This document shows positions 43,707-54,716 of a stretch of 64,000 nt of DNA, one piece after another; position 1 is the first letter of the stretch, and every line of letters begins with the position of its first letter. The DNA is from Stenotrophomonas maltophilia (GTDB taxonomy: Bacteria; Pseudomonadota; Gammaproteobacteria; Xanthomonadales; Xanthomonadaceae): NCBI RefSeq assembly GCF_025642255.1, contig NZ_CP106759.1, positions 585,501-649,500 of the forward strand. The letters run 5' to 3'. Both the position numbers and the translations under genes were made by a program. The notes under the pieces are model-generated. The model was not told the DNA's origin. It searched no databases and worked only from the letters and a program-made list of their open reading frames with translations.

Positions 43707-44495
43707 TCAGAAGTCGATGCGGCTTCCGGCAACAAGTACGCCCTGCGGCCCGAAGCGGCGTTCATGGATCTGCCCGTGGCCATCACCATCGATCAGCAGC
43801 ACGGTGCTGGCACGGGTGCCGTAGTCGTCGCCGCGGATGAAGGCCGGGCTCAACCAGCGCTCGCGTTCCAGTCCGATGCCGGTGTCCGGCAGGTCACTGT
43901 CGGCAGGCCGGTGTTCGTCGGCCAGCGCGGTCCATAGCGGGGTCAGGTCCGGGGTCAGATCCCTTTCGCTTTGCGAAGGAGATCTGACCCCGTCTTCTTC
44001 CAGCCAGGCCGTCAGCGCGGCCATCAGCCGCTGTGTCTTCGGCCAGGGGGCATCCAGTGCACCGTTGGACATGCCATGCACGCCCGGCCCCAGGCGCTGC
44101 CGTTCGGCAGGGTGGTTGCCCAGATACTCCAGGCTGTCGCTATCGGCCAGCAGCAGGTTGAACGGGGCGTAGGCGCCGGCCACGGCCGCCAAGCGGTCGA
44201 TATGCACTGCGGCCGGGTCGCGGCCACGCAGGAAGTCGGCCACCAGCGCGCCACGCGAGGGACCGGTCTGGGCGGCCAGCGGATCGCGCACATTGGTGAC
44301 CACCGCCATCCGGCCGCCGGCACCGACGCCGGCCCAGCCTCCTCCGGAGCGGAGGTCGCGCCCGCCGATGACGGAGGTCTCATCCTGCCAGCGGGCCAGC
44401 GCCGCAGTGGGGCGGGCGTGGAACTCATCACGGTTGCCGGTCATCACCAGCCGCCAGCGCGGATGGTGCATCCAGCCAAGAGCAAGCAGGCACAT
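43707..44495 (-). CDS. NRDE/TANGO2-family protein with an in-frame palindromic insertion
   Basis: A 262-residue protein of the NRDE (TANGO2-like) family, related to Ntn hydrolases. The start MCLLALGWMHHPRWRLVMTG then NRDEFHARPT has the catalytic-type Cys2 and the NRDE tetrad; GGGWAGVGAGGRMAVVTNVR and MSNGALDAPWPK are further family blocks. TANGO2 proteins have been linked to heme handling and membrane transport; the bacterial role is unsettled. Residues 169-182 (GVRSPSQSERDLTP) are encoded by the repeat at 43951-43991 and probably form a surface loop. The frame is intact, so the gene is likely functional. Confidence 0.85.
   Translation of the reverse strand: MCLLALGWMHHPRWRLVMTGNRDEFHARPTAALARWQDETSVIGGRDLRSGGGWAGVGAGGRMAVVTNVRDPLAAQTGPSRGALVADFLRGRDPAAVHIDRLAAVAGAYAPFNLLLADSDSLEYLGNHPAERQRLGPGVHGMSNGALDAPWPKTQRLMAALTAWLEEDGVRSPSQSERDLTPDLTPLWTALADEHRPADSDLPDTGIGLERERWLSPAFIRGDDYGTRASTVLLIDGDGHGQIHERRFGPQGVLVAGSRIDF
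43951..43991. repeat. GGGGTC...GACCCC palindromic element, copy D, inside a gene
   Basis: A 41-base inverted repeat, GGGGTCAGATCCCTTTCGC then a short loop then GCGAAGGAGATCTGACCCC, lying wholly inside the NRDE-family gene and read through without a frame break. GGGGTCAGGTCC immediately beside it (43939-43950) is a partial second end. Confidence 0.8.
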
Positions 44496-44631
44496 GACGT
44501 CATTGTGCCCGGTTTGCGCAGTCTGGCGCCGCTTTCAGCCAGTTCCCGATGAATGCGGGGGCGATGTTTCACGCCCCCTGCACAGGCCTGAACTTCCGTT
44601 CAATCTCAAAAATTGAGACGGATCAGCAACT

Positions 44632-44640
44632 TGTGGATAA
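44632..44640 (-). promoter_or_regulatory. DnaA box (TTATCCACA)
   Basis: TGTGGATAA on the forward strand is the exact complement of the consensus DnaA box. It is single and lies 71 bases before the mraZ -35 box. Confidence 0.4.
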
Positions 44641-44710
44641 GCCTTGAACAATTCTCTAAAGGTTGCTGCAAGCCATTGATGTGGCTGGCGATTTCCCTGC
44701 GGAAAAGTTG

Positions 44711-44738
44711 TTGACAACCCTTCGCTCGCTGCTAAGGT
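44711..44738 (+). promoter_or_regulatory. mraZ (dcw cluster) promoter
   Basis: TTGACA (44711-44716) and TAAGGT (44733-44738) are separated by 16 bases. This is the best sigma70 pair in the window and stands 82 bases before the mraZ start. Confidence 0.7.
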
Positions 44739-44782
44739 GGGCATCAGAGGGAAATCCGGGTGTTTTGTGGGTTTTCGTGGTT
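44738..44782. promoter_or_regulatory. MraZ-type box array
   Basis: Five TGGG-like blocks recur at 10-base steps (TGGG at 44738, AGGG at 44748, GGGT at 44758, TGGG at 44768, TGGT at 44778), starting at the end of the -10 box. MraZ proteins bind direct TGGGN repeats with this period to repress their own cluster. Confidence 0.6.
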
Positions 44783-44819
44783 CAATGTTTCACCGGGCGA
44801 AGGACAAGGTGCAGGCGTC

Positions 44820-45266
44820 GTGTTTCAGGGCGAGACGGCCATCACAGTTGACGACAAGGGGCGCATGGCGGTTCCCACCGCTTACCGCGACCTCGTCGCG
44901 CGCGCCAGCAACAACCGTCTCGTGTTGACCTACAACCCGTTCGAAGCCGGCTGCCTGTGGCTGTATGCCGAGTCCGAATGGGAGCGGGTCCGCGACGATG
45001 TCATGTCCAAGCCCAATACCCAGCGCGTCGTGCGCCTGTTGCAGCAGAAGCTGGTCGGCTCGGCCGCCCACCTGGAGCTGGACGGCAACGGTCGTATCAG
45101 CATTCCCGCCAGCCACCGCGGTGCGGTGGGCATAGAAAAGAAGGCGGTATTGCTCGGTATGGGCGACAAGTTCGAATTGTGGAGCGAGCAGGCGCATCGT
45201 GCCCTGATCCAGCAGACGTTGTCTGACGAGGATCTGGGCGATGGGTTGCTCGACCTGAAGTTGTGA
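44820..45266 (+). CDS. mraZ: Transcriptional regulator MraZ
   Basis: MraZ (148 residues) is a ring-forming DNA-binding protein with two AbrB-like halves that represses the dcw cluster. The first half has [20 protein letters not shown] and the second [20 protein letters not shown]; the DxKGRxxxP and DxxGRIxIP motifs are the DNA-contacting signatures. GTG at 44820 is chosen because homologues start MFxGxTAI; AAGGT nine bases upstream is the ribosome site. It ends in a GTGA overlap with rsmH. Confidence 0.95.
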   Translation: MFQGETAITVDDKGRMAVPTAYRDLVARASNNRLVLTYNPFEAGCLWLYAESEWERVRDDVMSKPNTQRVVRLLQQKLVGSAAHLELDGNGRISIPASHRGAVGIEKKAVLLGMGDKFELWSEQAHRALIQQTLSDEDLGDGLLDLKL

Positions 45267-46249
45267 GCCGGGGTGCCCGGATGCGCCCAGAAGCGCAGGC
45301 CGGTCACCTTCCGGTGTCGCAGTCGCCGGCGGTGCACCTGCCGGTCCTGTACACCCAGGTCCTGGACGGCCTGAGGGTGATCGAAAACGGACGTTATCTG
45401 GATGGCACGTTCGGTCGTGGCGGTCACGCACGTGGCGTGCTCACCCAGTTGGGGCCGGAGGGACGCCTGCTGGTCATGGACAAGGATCCGGAAGCCATCG
45501 CTGTGGCCGAGCGCGACTTCGCGCCGGACCCGCGCGTGTCGATTTTCCGTGGCAGCTTCGCCCAGCTGCTGCAGTGGAACGAGACCGCCGAAGGCCTGGA
45601 TGGCGTGCTGTTCGATCTCGGCGTGTCCTCGCCGCAGCTGGACGTGGCCGAACGTGGTTTCAGCTTCGGCAAGGACGGCCCGCTGGACATGCGCATGGAT
45701 CCGGACAGCGGCGAAAGTGCCGCGCAGTGGATCAACCGCGTCGAAGAGCGCGAGATCGCCGACGTGCTGTGGACCTACGGCGAAGAGCGGCAGAGCCGGC
45801 GCATCGCCCGCGCCATCGTTGCCCGCCGCGAGAAGCAGCCGTTCTCCCGCACCGCCGAACTGGCCGAACTGATCGCGTCGGTGATGCCCCGCGGCAAGGA
45901 CAAGATCCATCCGGCCACTCGCAGTTTCCAGGCCATCCGCATCCACATCAACCGCGAGCTGGCCGATCTGGAGGCCGGGCTCGACGCGGCGGTGGAACGG
46001 CTCAAGCCCGGCGGCCGGCTGGCGGTCATCAGCTTCCATTCGCTGGAAGACCGTATCGTCAAGCAGTACATGAACCGTCTGGCCAAGGCGCCGCCTGCCA
46101 ACCGCCGCCTGCCTGAAGCGGTCGCGTTCGTGCCGACCCTGGACCTGATCGGCGGGGCCATCAAGGCCACGGACGACGAACTGGCCGCCAACCCGCGCGC
46201 GCGCAGCGCCGTGCTGCGCGTGGCCCAGAAGCGGGAGGCCGACGCATGA
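45263..46249 (+). CDS. rsmH: 16S rRNA m4C1402 methyltransferase RsmH (MraW)
   Basis: RsmH (328 residues) adds the N4-methyl group to C1402 of 16S rRNA, the same nucleotide whose ribose is modified by RsmI, also encoded in this window. Motifs are [20 protein letters not shown], the SAM loop [28 protein letters not shown], and [18 protein letters not shown]; the end [11 protein letters not shown] is typical. GTG at 45263 overlaps the mraZ stop; an ATG at 45281 would be six codons shorter. Confidence 0.96.
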   Translation: MSRGARMRPEAQAGHLPVSQSPAVHLPVLYTQVLDGLRVIENGRYLDGTFGRGGHARGVLTQLGPEGRLLVMDKDPEAIAVAERDFAPDPRVSIFRGSFAQLLQWNETAEGLDGVLFDLGVSSPQLDVAERGFSFGKDGPLDMRMDPDSGESAAQWINRVEEREIADVLWTYGEERQSRRIARAIVARREKQPFSRTAELAELIASVMPRGKDKIHPATRSFQAIRIHINRELADLEAGLDAAVERLKPGGRLAVISFHSLEDRIVKQYMNRLAKAPPANRRLPEAVAFVPTLDLIGGAIKATDDELAANPRARSAVLRVAQKREADA

Positions 46250-46509
46250 GCCGCCTGCTGCTGATCATTCTGCTGGCCTCCACCGTGGCCTCGGCGATCG
46301 GCGTGGTGTTCGTGCGCCACCGCCACCGGCAGACGTTCATCGAGCTGTCGCGCGCCGAGCGTGCGCGCGATGACCTGAACATCGAATTCGGCCGCCTGCA
46401 GCTGGAACAGGCCACTCTGGCCGAAGCCAACCGCGTCGACCGCATCGCCCGTGAAAAGCTGGGCATGAAGTTCCCCGAAGCCGCCGACGTAGTGGTGGTG
46501 CGCCCATGA
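46246..46509 (+). CDS. ftsL: Cell division protein FtsL
   Basis: FtsL (87 residues) is a bitopic divisome protein that pairs with FtsB and FtsQ and activates FtsWI. One membrane helix ([20 protein letters not shown], residues 4-23) is followed by a periplasmic leucine-zipper-like coiled coil ([20 protein letters not shown]) and the [14 protein letters not shown] end. Small size and the place between rsmH and ftsI confirm the call. Confidence 0.92.
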   Translation: MSRLLLIILLASTVASAIGVVFVRHRHRQTFIELSRAERARDDLNIEFGRLQLEQATLAEANRVDRIAREKLGMKFPEAADVVVVRP

Positions 46510-48350
46510 GCAAGACCGGCCGCAACCGTCCACGCAACGCCTTCAACCTGCGCCAGCGCCTGCGCTGGGTGGCGCTGGCGCTTGGCCTGTGTTCGGTGTC
46601 GTTGGTCGGCCGCGCGGCCTACGTGCAGATCATCAACAGCGATTTCTACCAGCGCCAGGGCGAGGCCCGCTACCTGCGCGAGCTGCCGATCAAAACCTCG
46701 CGCGGCATGATCACCGACCGCAACGGCGAACCGCTGGCGGTCTCCACCCCGGTGGCCTCGATCTGGGTGAACCCGCAGGACCTGCTGCGCGCGCCTGACC
46801 GCATTCCGGAATTGGCGCAGGCCGTGGGCATGTCGGTGGACGAGCTGAGCAGCCGCCTGTCGCAGAAGTCGGACAAGGAATTCATGTACCTGCGTCGCCG
46901 GATCAATCCGGATGAGGCAGAAAAGGTGGTCGCGCTGAAGATTCCAGGCGTGGCCGCGCAGCGCGAGTTCCGCCGCTTCTACCCGCAGGGCGAAGCGATG
47001 GCGCATGTGCTGGGTTTCACCAACATCGACGACCGCGGCCAGGAAGGCCTGGAACTGGCGTTCGACGAATGGCTGCGCGGCAAGCCGGGCGCGAAGCGGG
47101 TGATCCGCAACCGCAAGGGCGAGACCGTCGAGAGCGATCTGCTGCGTGCCGCCGAACCGGGCAAGGACCTGACCCTCAGCATCGATCGCCGCATCCAGTA
47201 CCTGGCCTTCAAGGAACTGCGCAATGCGCTGGTGGCCAACAAGGCGGCCGGCGGTTCGATGGTCATCATGGACGTGACCACAGGCGAGATCCTGGCCATG
47301 GTCAACCTGCCGACCTACAACCCGAACTCGCTGACCGGTGCGTTGCCCGATTCGCGCCGCAATCGCGCGGTGACCGATCTGGTCGAACCGGGCTCGACGA
47401 TGAAGCCGTTGACCATCGCCACCGCGCTGCAGGCAGGCGTGGTGACCAAGGACACCATCGTCGACACCAATCCGGGTTACATGACCCTGGGCCGCTTCAC
47501 CATCCGCGACGTGCCGCGCAACAACGGGGTACTGAACGTGACCGGCGTAATCACCCGCAGCTCCAACGTGGGTGCCGCCAAGGTCGCGGCGAAGATGCCT
47601 GACCAGACCTTCTATGACGGTGTGCGGCGCTTCGGCTACGGCTCGGTACCGCACAGCGGTTTCCCGGGTGAGTCCGGAGGTGTGGTGATGCGTCCGGGCC
47701 GTTGGTCGGGAACCACCAAGACCACCATGTCCTATGGCTACGGCCTGTCGGTCACGCCGTTGCAGATCGCCACCGCGTACTCGGCGCTGGCCAACGGTGG
47801 TCGCCTGATTGCACCGACCTTCGTCAAGGGGCAGCGCAACGAAGGCCAGCAGATCATCGACGAGAACGTCGCCAAGCAGGTGGTGGCGATGATGGAAACG
47901 GTGGTCACCCAGGGCGGCGCCAAGCAGGCGGCGGTCCTGGGCTACCACGTCGCCGGCAAGACCGGTACTGCGCGCAAGGCCGGCCCCGGCGGCTACGAGC
48001 GCGGTCACTACAACGCGCTGTTCGCCGGCGTGGTGCCCGCCACCAACCCGCGCTTCGCCACTGTCATCGTCATCAATGATCCGCAGGCCGGCAAGTTCTA
48101 CGGCGGCCTGGTGTCGGCGCCGGTCTATCACAACGTGATGGAAGGCACTCTGCGCCTGATGGATGTGCCGCTGGACGACCTGCAGTCGTGGCTGGCCGCG
48201 CAGCAGTCCGGAAAGATGGGGCACTCGGCCTCGATCCTGCCGGCCCCGCCGGCCGAGACCGCGCTGCCGGTCGATGCCGCCGCCGAATTCGATGCCGCGC
48301 TGCCCAGCGCGCAGGTCCAGACGCCGCCCGCCACGGGAGGCACGCAATGA
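46506..48350 (+). CDS. ftsI: Septal peptidoglycan transpeptidase FtsI (PBP3)
   Basis: FtsI (614 residues) crosslinks septal peptidoglycan together with FtsW. An N-terminal anchor helix (about residues 18-40) is followed by the pedestal domain and the transpeptidase domain. Active-site motifs are SxxK with Ser297 and Lys300 (GSTMKPL), SSN at 352-354, and KTGT at 485-488. The last 50 residues are Ala/Pro-rich and probably disordered. It overlaps ftsL and murE by four bases each. Confidence 0.97.
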   Translation: MSKTGRNRPRNAFNLRQRLRWVALALGLCSVSLVGRAAYVQIINSDFYQRQGEARYLRELPIKTSRGMITDRNGEPLAVSTPVASIWVNPQDLLRAPDRIPELAQAVGMSVDELSSRLSQKSDKEFMYLRRRINPDEAEKVVALKIPGVAAQREFRRFYPQGEAMAHVLGFTNIDDRGQEGLELAFDEWLRGKPGAKRVIRNRKGETVESDLLRAAEPGKDLTLSIDRRIQYLAFKELRNALVANKAAGGSMVIMDVTTGEILAMVNLPTYNPNSLTGALPDSRRNRAVTDLVEPGSTMKPLTIATALQAGVVTKDTIVDTNPGYMTLGRFTIRDVPRNNGVLNVTGVITRSSNVGAAKVAAKMPDQTFYDGVRRFGYGSVPHSGFPGESGGVVMRPGRWSGTTKTTMSYGYGLSVTPLQIATAYSALANGGRLIAPTFVKGQRNEGQQIIDENVAKQVVAMMETVVTQGGAKQAAVLGYHVAGKTGTARKAGPGGYERGHYNALFAGVVPATNPRFATVIVINDPQAGKFYGGLVSAPVYHNVMEGTLRLMDVPLDDLQSWLAAQQSGKMGHSASILPAPPAETALPVDAAAEFDAALPSAQVQTPPATGGTQ

Positions 48351-49846
48351 GCCCTTCGATGTTGCTTTCGCAGTTGCTTCCGGACGTGGCCCTGGCGGGC
48401 CATGATCCCGTTCTGACCGGCCTGGTGCTGGACAGCCGTGCCGTACTCCCCGGCAATGCCTTCGTGGCCATCGCCGGCTTCGGCGCACATGGCCTGGGCT
48501 TCGTCGATCAGGCGCGCGCGGCGGGCGCCGGCGCGATCCTGTTCGAGCCACCGGCACCGGACGATCTGCCCGCACCGGCCGATGCCATCGCGGTGCCGGG
48601 CCTGCGCGCACGCATGGGCGCAATGGCTGACCAGTTCCACGGTGCACCGTCGCGGGCAATGGCGATGGTGGGTGTCACCGGTACCAACGGCAAAACGTCC
48701 ACCGTGCAGCTGCTGGCCCAGGCCTGGCATCTGCTGGGAACGCCCAGTGGCAGTATCGGCACGCTGGGTGCCGGACTTTACGGCGCGGTCGAGCCGACCG
48801 GTTTCACCACGCCGCTGGTGCTGCAGATGCATGCCCTGCTGGCGCAGCTGCGCGACCAGGGTGCGCGTGCGGTGGCGATGGAAGTCAGTTCACATGCGCT
48901 GGACCAGGGCCGCGTCGATGCCGTGCATTACGACGTGGCCGTGTTCACCAACCTCACCCGCGACCATCTCGATTACCACGGCGACATGGCCAGCTACGGC
49001 GCGGCCAAGGCCCGCCTGTTCCATCGTCCTGGCCTGAAGGCCGCGGTGATCAACCTCGACGACGCGTTCGGTCGCCAGCTGTTCGCCGACCTGCCGGCCG
49101 GCGTGCTGCCGATCGGCCTGAGCTCGCGCGATACCGACGGCGCCGTCGTGCTCGCCGACGCGCTGCAGCTTGATGGCCGTGGCATCGCCTTCGACCTGGT
49201 GATCGAAGGACAGCGCGCAGCTGTCCGATCGCCGCTGCTGGGCCGCTTCAACGTCGACAACCTGCTGGCCGTGGCCGGCACCCTGCACGCACAGGGCCAG
49301 TCACTGCCGCGTATCGCCGAGGTACTGTCGGCGCTGCAGCCGATCCGCGGCCGCATGAACCGCCTTGGCGGCGAGCAGGGCCTGCCGACCGTGGTCATCG
49401 ACTACGCGCACACGCCGGATGCACTGGAACAGGCACTGGACAGCCTGCACGGGCATCTGCAGGGCACGCTGTACTGTGTGTTCGGCTGCGGCGGTGAACG
49501 TGACACCGGCAAGCGCCCGCAGATGGCGGCCATTGCCGAGCGGCTGGCCAACCAGGTCATCGTGACCGATGACAACCCGCGTGGCGAGGACGGTGACCGC
49601 ATCGTCGCCGACATCCTTGCAGGATTTACCGATGCCGGCGCGGTGACGGTGCAGCGCAACCGTGCGCGCGCGATCGGCCTGGCCGTGAAGCGCGCCGGTG
49701 CCGGCGACATCATCCTGATCGCCGGCAAGGGCCATGAGCCCTACCAGGAGATCAAGGGCGTACGCCACGACTTCGACGACACCGAAGTGGCGGCCGCTGC
49801 ACTGGCTGCCAAGGCCGGTGTGTTGGCGGCGGAGGGTGCACGATGA
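48347..49846 (+). CDS. murE: UDP-MurNAc-tripeptide synthetase MurE (meso-DAP adding)
   Basis: MurE (499 residues) adds meso-diaminopimelate to UDP-MurNAc-L-Ala-D-Glu. The ATP loop is [30 protein letters not shown] then [12 protein letters not shown] forms the centre with the carbamylated lysine region after it. DNPRGED near residue 410 is the DNPR motif that selects meso-DAP over lysine. ATG 48347 lies in the ftsI stop overlap. Confidence 0.97.
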   Translation: MSPSMLLSQLLPDVALAGHDPVLTGLVLDSRAVLPGNAFVAIAGFGAHGLGFVDQARAAGAGAILFEPPAPDDLPAPADAIAVPGLRARMGAMADQFHGAPSRAMAMVGVTGTNGKTSTVQLLAQAWHLLGTPSGSIGTLGAGLYGAVEPTGFTTPLVLQMHALLAQLRDQGARAVAMEVSSHALDQGRVDAVHYDVAVFTNLTRDHLDYHGDMASYGAAKARLFHRPGLKAAVINLDDAFGRQLFADLPAGVLPIGLSSRDTDGAVVLADALQLDGRGIAFDLVIEGQRAAVRSPLLGRFNVDNLLAVAGTLHAQGQSLPRIAEVLSALQPIRGRMNRLGGEQGLPTVVIDYAHTPDALEQALDSLHGHLQGTLYCVFGCGGERDTGKRPQMAAIAERLANQVIVTDDNPRGEDGDRIVADILAGFTDAGAVTVQRNRARAIGLAVKRAGAGDIILIAGKGHEPYQEIKGVRHDFDDTEVAAAALAAKAGVLAAEGAR

Positions 49847-51237
49847 AGCGCACCCTGCTGTCGCTGATCGCGCACTGGGCCGGCGGCGAGATCCACGGCG
49901 ACGATGTCGCCATCGATGCCATCAGCAACGATACCCGCAGTCTTGGCCCGGGCAGCCTGTACGTGGCCCTGCGTGGCGAGCGCTTCGATGGCCATGACTT
50001 CGCCGCCGACGCGCAGGCCCGTGGCGCCAGCGCGCTGCTGGTCGAGCGCCTGCTGCCGGTCGAGCTGCCGCAGGTGCTGGTCGCCGACAGCGAACTGGCG
50101 CTGGCGAAGATCGCCACGGGCATGCAGCGCGACCGCAGCACCGAGGTCTTCGCGATCACCGGCAGCAACGGCAAGACCAGCGTGAAGAGCCTGCTGCTGG
50201 CCATCCTGCACCAGGTGGCACAGCACGCGCACAAGGTGGTCTATGCCAACCCGGGCAACCGCAACAACGAGATCGGCCTGCCACTGGCGGTGATCGATGC
50301 GCCGGAAGATGCCGACTACGCCGTCTACGAGATGGGCGCCGGCAAGCCGGGCGACATCGCCTACCTGACCGATATCGCCCGCCCGCGCTATGCGCTGGTC
50401 AACAACATCGCGCCTGCGCATCTCGAGCGGATGGGCAGTCTGCTCGGCGTGGCCACCACCAAAGGCGCCATCTACGCCGCACTGCCGGCCGACGGCGTGG
50501 CGGTGATCAATGCCGATGATGCCTACGGACGCTGGTTCGAGCAGCACTTCGTCGGCGTTCCGCCGCGCTGCCGCGTGCTGCGTTACGGCCTGGAACACAC
50601 TGCCGACATCACCGCGCGTGACATCCGCGCCGGTGCGCAGGGCAGCCAGTTCACGCTGGTCTCGCCGATGGGCGAAGCACGCGTGGTGCTGGGCCTGCCG
50701 GGCCGCCACAACGTCAGCAATGCGCTTGCTGCCGCCAGCCTGGCGCTGGCTGCCGGCATCGACCTGGCATGGGTCGCCGCCGGCCTGGCCGACGCACAGC
50801 CGGTGCCCGGACGCCAGATCGCCCACCAGCTGCGCAATGGTGCGGTGCTGGTGGACGACAGCTACAACGCCAATCCCGGTTCGCTGGCCGCCGCCATCGA
50901 TGCGCTGGCGGCCGCCCCGGAAGAGGGCTGGCTGGTGCTGGGTGACATGCGTGAGCTTGGCCCGGATGCGCAGTCGCTGCACGCGCAGGCCGGCGTCCGC
51001 GCGCGCGCCGCAGGGCTGAAGCGCCTGTATGCGCTCGGTCCGCTCAGTGCCGCCGCCGCCGCCGCGTTCGGCGAAGGCGGCCGCCAATTCGCCACCCATG
51101 ACGCGCTGTCGCAGGCGTTGAAGGACGAGCTGCACGCCGGCGTGCGCTGCCTGGTCAAGGGTTCCCGTGGCAGCGCCATGGACACGATCGTCAAAGCGCT
51201 GCTGGCGCAAGGAGAGGAATCCCCGCATGTTGTATGA
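49843..51237 (+). CDS. murF: UDP-MurNAc-pentapeptide synthetase MurF
   Basis: MurF (464 residues) adds D-Ala-D-Ala to complete the pentapeptide. Landmarks are [20 protein letters not shown] then ERFDGHDF, the ATP loop [41 protein letters not shown] and [16 protein letters not shown]. Its last eleven bases overlap the mraY start. Confidence 0.97.
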   Translation: MKRTLLSLIAHWAGGEIHGDDVAIDAISNDTRSLGPGSLYVALRGERFDGHDFAADAQARGASALLVERLLPVELPQVLVADSELALAKIATGMQRDRSTEVFAITGSNGKTSVKSLLLAILHQVAQHAHKVVYANPGNRNNEIGLPLAVIDAPEDADYAVYEMGAGKPGDIAYLTDIARPRYALVNNIAPAHLERMGSLLGVATTKGAIYAALPADGVAVINADDAYGRWFEQHFVGVPPRCRVLRYGLEHTADITARDIRAGAQGSQFTLVSPMGEARVVLGLPGRHNVSNALAAASLALAAGIDLAWVAAGLADAQPVPGRQIAHQLRNGAVLVDDSYNANPGSLAAAIDALAAAPEEGWLVLGDMRELGPDAQSLHAQAGVRARAAGLKRLYALGPLSAAAAAAFGEGGRQFATHDALSQALKDELHAGVRCLVKGSRGSAMDTIVKALLAQGEESPHVV

Positions 51238-52312
51238 ACTGGCTCGATGGTTGCAGCAGTTGGAGAGCCTGTTCGGGCTGTTCAACTACCAGACGTTCCG
51301 CGCCATCCTTGCCGCGTTGACGGCCCTGTTCCTGTCGCTGTGGCTCGGCCCGGCGATGATCCGCAAGCTTGCCCAGTTCAAGGGCGGCCAGCCGATCCGC
51401 AAGGACGGCCCGCAGACCCATTTCTCCAAGGCCGGCACGCCGACCATGGGCGGTTCGCTGATCCTGCTGACCGTCACCCTGTCGGTGCTGATGTGGGCCG
51501 ACCTGCGCAACCGCTACGTCTGGCTGGTGCTGGCGGTGATGCTGTGCTTCGGCGCGATCGGCTGGTACGACGACTGGATCAAGATCGTCCGCCGCGACCC
51601 GAACGGCTTGAAGTCGCGCTGGAAGTACCTGCTGCAGTCGATCTTCGGACTGGCCGCCGGCCTGTTCCTGTTCTATACCGCCGATGTACCTGCCGCACTG
51701 ACCTTCTACATTCCGATGTTCAAGTCGGTGGCGCTGCCGCTGGCCGGAATCGGCTTCGTGACCATCGCCTACTTCTGGATCGTCGGCTTCTCCAACGCGG
51801 TCAACCTGACCGATGGCCTGGACGGCCTGGCGATCATGCCCACCGTGCTGGTCGCCTGCGCGCTGGGCGTGTTCGCCTACGCCTCCGGCAACGTGGTGTT
51901 CGCCAACTACCTGCAGATCCCGCAGATTCCCGGTGCCGGTGAGCTGGTCATCATCTGCGCCGCCATCGCGGGCGCCGGGCTGGGCTTCCTGTGGTTCAAC
52001 ACCTATCCGGCGATGGTCTTCATGGGCGACATCGGCGCGCTGGCGCTGGGCGCGGTGCTGGGCACGATCGCGGTGATCACCCGCCAGGAACTGGTGCTGG
52101 TGATCATGGGCGGCGTATTCGTCATCGAGACCCTGTCGGTGATGATCCAGGTCGCCTCGTTCAAGCTGACCGGCAAGCGCGTGTTCCGCATGGCGCCGAT
52201 CCACCACCATTTCGAACTGAAGGGCTGGCCGGAGCCGCGGGTGATCGTGCGCTTCTGGATCATCTCCGTCGTGCTCGTGCTGATCGGCCTGGCCACGTTG
52301 AAGGTGCGCTGA
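51227..52312 (+). CDS. mraY: Phospho-MurNAc-pentapeptide translocase MraY
   Basis: MraY (361 residues) transfers phospho-MurNAc-pentapeptide to undecaprenyl phosphate, making lipid I. Ten membrane helices are evident. Catalytic blocks are [21 protein letters not shown] with the metal-binding aspartates, [19 protein letters not shown], and [14 protein letters not shown] near the C-terminus. The ribosome site GGAGAGGAA supports ATG 51227. The next gene is ftsW after two bases; murD, which stands here in E. coli, is missing. Confidence 0.97.
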   Translation: MLYELARWLQQLESLFGLFNYQTFRAILAALTALFLSLWLGPAMIRKLAQFKGGQPIRKDGPQTHFSKAGTPTMGGSLILLTVTLSVLMWADLRNRYVWLVLAVMLCFGAIGWYDDWIKIVRRDPNGLKSRWKYLLQSIFGLAAGLFLFYTADVPAALTFYIPMFKSVALPLAGIGFVTIAYFWIVGFSNAVNLTDGLDGLAIMPTVLVACALGVFAYASGNVVFANYLQIPQIPGAGELVIICAAIAGAGLGFLWFNTYPAMVFMGDIGALALGAVLGTIAVITRQELVLVIMGGVFVIETLSVMIQVASFKLTGKRVFRMAPIHHHFELKGWPEPRVIVRFWIISVVLVLIGLATLKVR

Positions 52313-52314
52313 CG

Positions 52315-53631
52315 ATGAACGACCTGTCCCGCCAGGCAACACGCCTCGAAGCCATCGAAGGCAGCTACGACAAGTGGCTGCTGGGTGCGATGCTCGCGCT
52401 CACCGGGCTGGGCGTGGTGATGGTGGCGTCGAGCTCGATCGCGTTGATGAGCAGCCCGTTCTACTACCTCAACCGCCACCTGGTGTTCCTGGCGATCGGC
52501 ATCGTGCTGGCGGCCATTGCCGCGCGTACCGAGCTGAAGTCCATCGAGCAGTACAACCAGGTGCTGCTGCTGGGCTGCTTCGCACTGCTGCTGGTGGTGT
52601 TCATTCCCGGTCTGGGCAGCAGCGTCAATGGTGCCCGCCGCTGGATCAACCTGGGGGTCTCCAAGTTCCAGACCGTGGAAGCGGTGAAGGTGCTGTACAT
52701 CGTCTGGCTGTCCAGCTACCTGGTGCGCTTCCGCGACGAGGTCAACGCGACCTGGCCGGCGATGCTCAAGCCGCTGGGCGTGGCCGGTGCGCTGGTGGTG
52801 CTGCTGCTGCTGCAGCCCGACTTCGGTTCGTCGACCCTGCTGCTGGCGATCACGGCCGGCATGCTGGTGCTGGGCGGAGTCAACATGCCGCGCATGTCGA
52901 TGCCGGTGATCATCGGCCTGGTCGGCATGAGCGCGCTGGCGATCATCGAGCCGTACCGCATGCGCCGCATCACCTCGTTCCTGGACCCGTGGGCCGACCA
53001 GCAGGGCGACGGCTACCAGCTGTCCAACGCGCTGATGGCGGTGGGGCGCGGCGAGTGGACCGGCGTCGGCCTCGGCAATTCGGTACAGAAGCTGTACTAC
53101 CTGCCCGAAGCACATACCGACTTCATCTTCTCGGTGACCGCCGAGGAATTCGGCTTCATGGGCACCTGCGTCATCATCGCCCTGTTCGCGCTGCTGGTCG
53201 GCCGCACCTTCTGGCTGGGCATGCGCTGCGTGGAAATGAAGCGCCACTTCTCCGGCTACATCGCCTTCGGCATCGGCCTGTGGATCAGCATGCAGACCTT
53301 CGTTTCGATCGGCGTGAACCTGGGCATCCTGCCGACCAAGGGCCTGACCCTGCCGCTGATCTCCTCGGGCGGTTCGTCGGTCCTGATGACCTGCGTGGCG
53401 ATGGGCCTGCTGCTGCGCGTGTCCTACGAGCTGAAGCGTGCCGAGCGCCGCCAGGCCGTGCGCATCGGCGGCGGCGACGATGCTGCCACCGCACCGGCCG
53501 AAGAGCCGTCCGCCCCGTCCGCGGGGGCGCTGCCGATGGGCGCGGACGCGCCTGCCGGCGCGGGCCCTGCCGTGCGTGGCACCAGCCGCCTGCAGTCCCG
53601 CGTCGAACCGACTTTCGGGAGGCTCGGATGA
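52315..53631 (+). CDS. ftsW: Septal glycosyltransferase FtsW (SEDS)
   Basis: FtsW (438 residues) is the SEDS-family polymerase that builds septal glycan strands with FtsI. Ten helices and the signature loops are visible: [53 protein letters not shown] followed by GNSVQK, and [19 protein letters not shown] with the catalytic-type Asp loop. The last 60 residues are Ala/Pro-rich cytoplasmic tail. It overlaps murG by four bases. Confidence 0.96.
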   Translation: MNDLSRQATRLEAIEGSYDKWLLGAMLALTGLGVVMVASSSIALMSSPFYYLNRHLVFLAIGIVLAAIAARTELKSIEQYNQVLLLGCFALLLVVFIPGLGSSVNGARRWINLGVSKFQTVEAVKVLYIVWLSSYLVRFRDEVNATWPAMLKPLGVAGALVVLLLLQPDFGSSTLLLAITAGMLVLGGVNMPRMSMPVIIGLVGMSALAIIEPYRMRRITSFLDPWADQQGDGYQLSNALMAVGRGEWTGVGLGNSVQKLYYLPEAHTDFIFSVTAEEFGFMGTCVIIALFALLVGRTFWLGMRCVEMKRHFSGYIAFGIGLWISMQTFVSIGVNLGILPTKGLTLPLISSGGSSVLMTCVAMGLLLRVSYELKRAERRQAVRIGGGDDAATAPAEEPSAPSAGALPMGADAPAGAGPAVRGTSRLQSRVEPTFGRLG

Positions 53632-54716
53632 GCGCTGCCGACCACAACGTTCGCCCGGTGATGATCCTGGCCGGTGGTACCGGCGGGCATATCTTCCCGG
53701 GGCTGGCCGTGGCCCGCGTGCTGCGCGAGCGTGGCGTGCCGGTCACCTGGATGGGCGCCGAAGGCGCGATGGAAACCCGGTTGGTGCCGCAGCACGACAT
53801 TCCGATCGACACGCTGTCCATCACCGGCCTGCGTGGCAAGGGCAAGCTGGCACTGCTGGGCGCACCGTGGCGGCTGATGCGCGCGTTGCGTGCGGCCGGC
53901 ATGATCATCCGCCGTCGCCAGCCGCGTGCGGTGATTGCCTTCGGCGGATTCGCCTCGGGACCCGGTGGCATGGCCACCCGCCTGCATGGGCTGCCACTGC
54001 TGGTGCACGAGCAGAACCGCGCACCCGGCATGACCAACCGCATCCTGTCGCGCTACTCGCGCCGCCTGCTGACCGGGTTCCCGGGCACCTTCGCCAAGGG
54101 TGAAGAAGCGGTGGGCAATCCAGTGCGTGCGGAGATCGCCGCGATCGCGCCGCCGGAACAGCGTTTCGCCGATCGCCACGGTCCGTTGCGCGTGCTGGTG
54201 GTGGGTGGCAGCCAGGGTGCGCGCGCACTCAACAGCGGCGTGCCGCAGGCCATCGCAGCGCTCGGTGCCGAAGTGCCGGTGCAGGTGCGCCATCAGAGCG
54301 GCGAGAAGCTGCACGCCGAAGCGGTCGAGGCCTATGCCAAGGCGGGCGTGCAGGCGCAGATCACGCCGTTCATCGCGGACATGGCCGAGGCATTCGCGTG
54401 GGCCGACCTGGTCGTGTGCCGTGCCGGGGCATCGACCCTGGCCGAGTTGTGCGCGGTCGGTGTCGGCAGCGTGCTGGTGCCATTCCCCGCCGCCGTCGAC
54501 GATCACCAGACCCGCAACGCGGAGTATCTGGTCGAGCGCGGCGCGGCGGTTTTGCTGAAGCAGGACGGAACGCTGGCAGACGGCATTGCCGCACTGCTGC
54601 GCGATCTGTCCGAAAATCCCGGCCGCCGCATGCAGATGGCGCAAGCCGCGCGTGCCCTGGCCAAGGTCGATGCCGCCGAGCGCATCGCCGATATCATTCT
54701 CGAGGAAGCTGTATGA
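53628..54716 (+). CDS. murG: UDP-GlcNAc transferase MurG (lipid II synthase)
   Basis: MurG (362 residues) adds GlcNAc to lipid I at the inner face of the membrane. GT-B fold landmarks are the N-terminal glycine loop [50 protein letters not shown], and [20 protein letters not shown] in the donor-binding domain. It is followed by a 15-codon reading frame that links it to murC. Confidence 0.97.
   Translation: MSAADHNVRPVMILAGGTGGHIFPGLAVARVLRERGVPVTWMGAEGAMETRLVPQHDIPIDTLSITGLRGKGKLALLGAPWRLMRALRAAGMIIRRRQPRAVIAFGGFASGPGGMATRLHGLPLLVHEQNRAPGMTNRILSRYSRRLLTGFPGTFAKGEEAVGNPVRAEIAAIAPPEQRFADRHGPLRVLVVGGSQGARALNSGVPQAIAALGAEVPVQVRHQSGEKLHAEAVEAYAKAGVQAQITPFIADMAEAFAWADLVVCRAGASTLAELCAVGVGSVLVPFPAAVDDHQTRNAEYLVERGAAVLLKQDGTLADGIAALLRDLSENPGRRMQMAQAARALAKVDAAERIADIILEEAV

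Larger units (their letters stand above)
44496..44819. other. 324-base regulatory region before the dcw cluster
   Basis: This gap between the divergent NRDE-family gene and mraZ is AT-richer than its surroundings. It holds a short inverted repeat (TCTCAA at 44604-44609, TTGAGA at 44613-44618), a perfect DnaA box at 44632-44640, the mraZ promoter at 44711-44738 and an array of MraZ-type boxes. No gene is seen in it. Confidence 0.7.
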
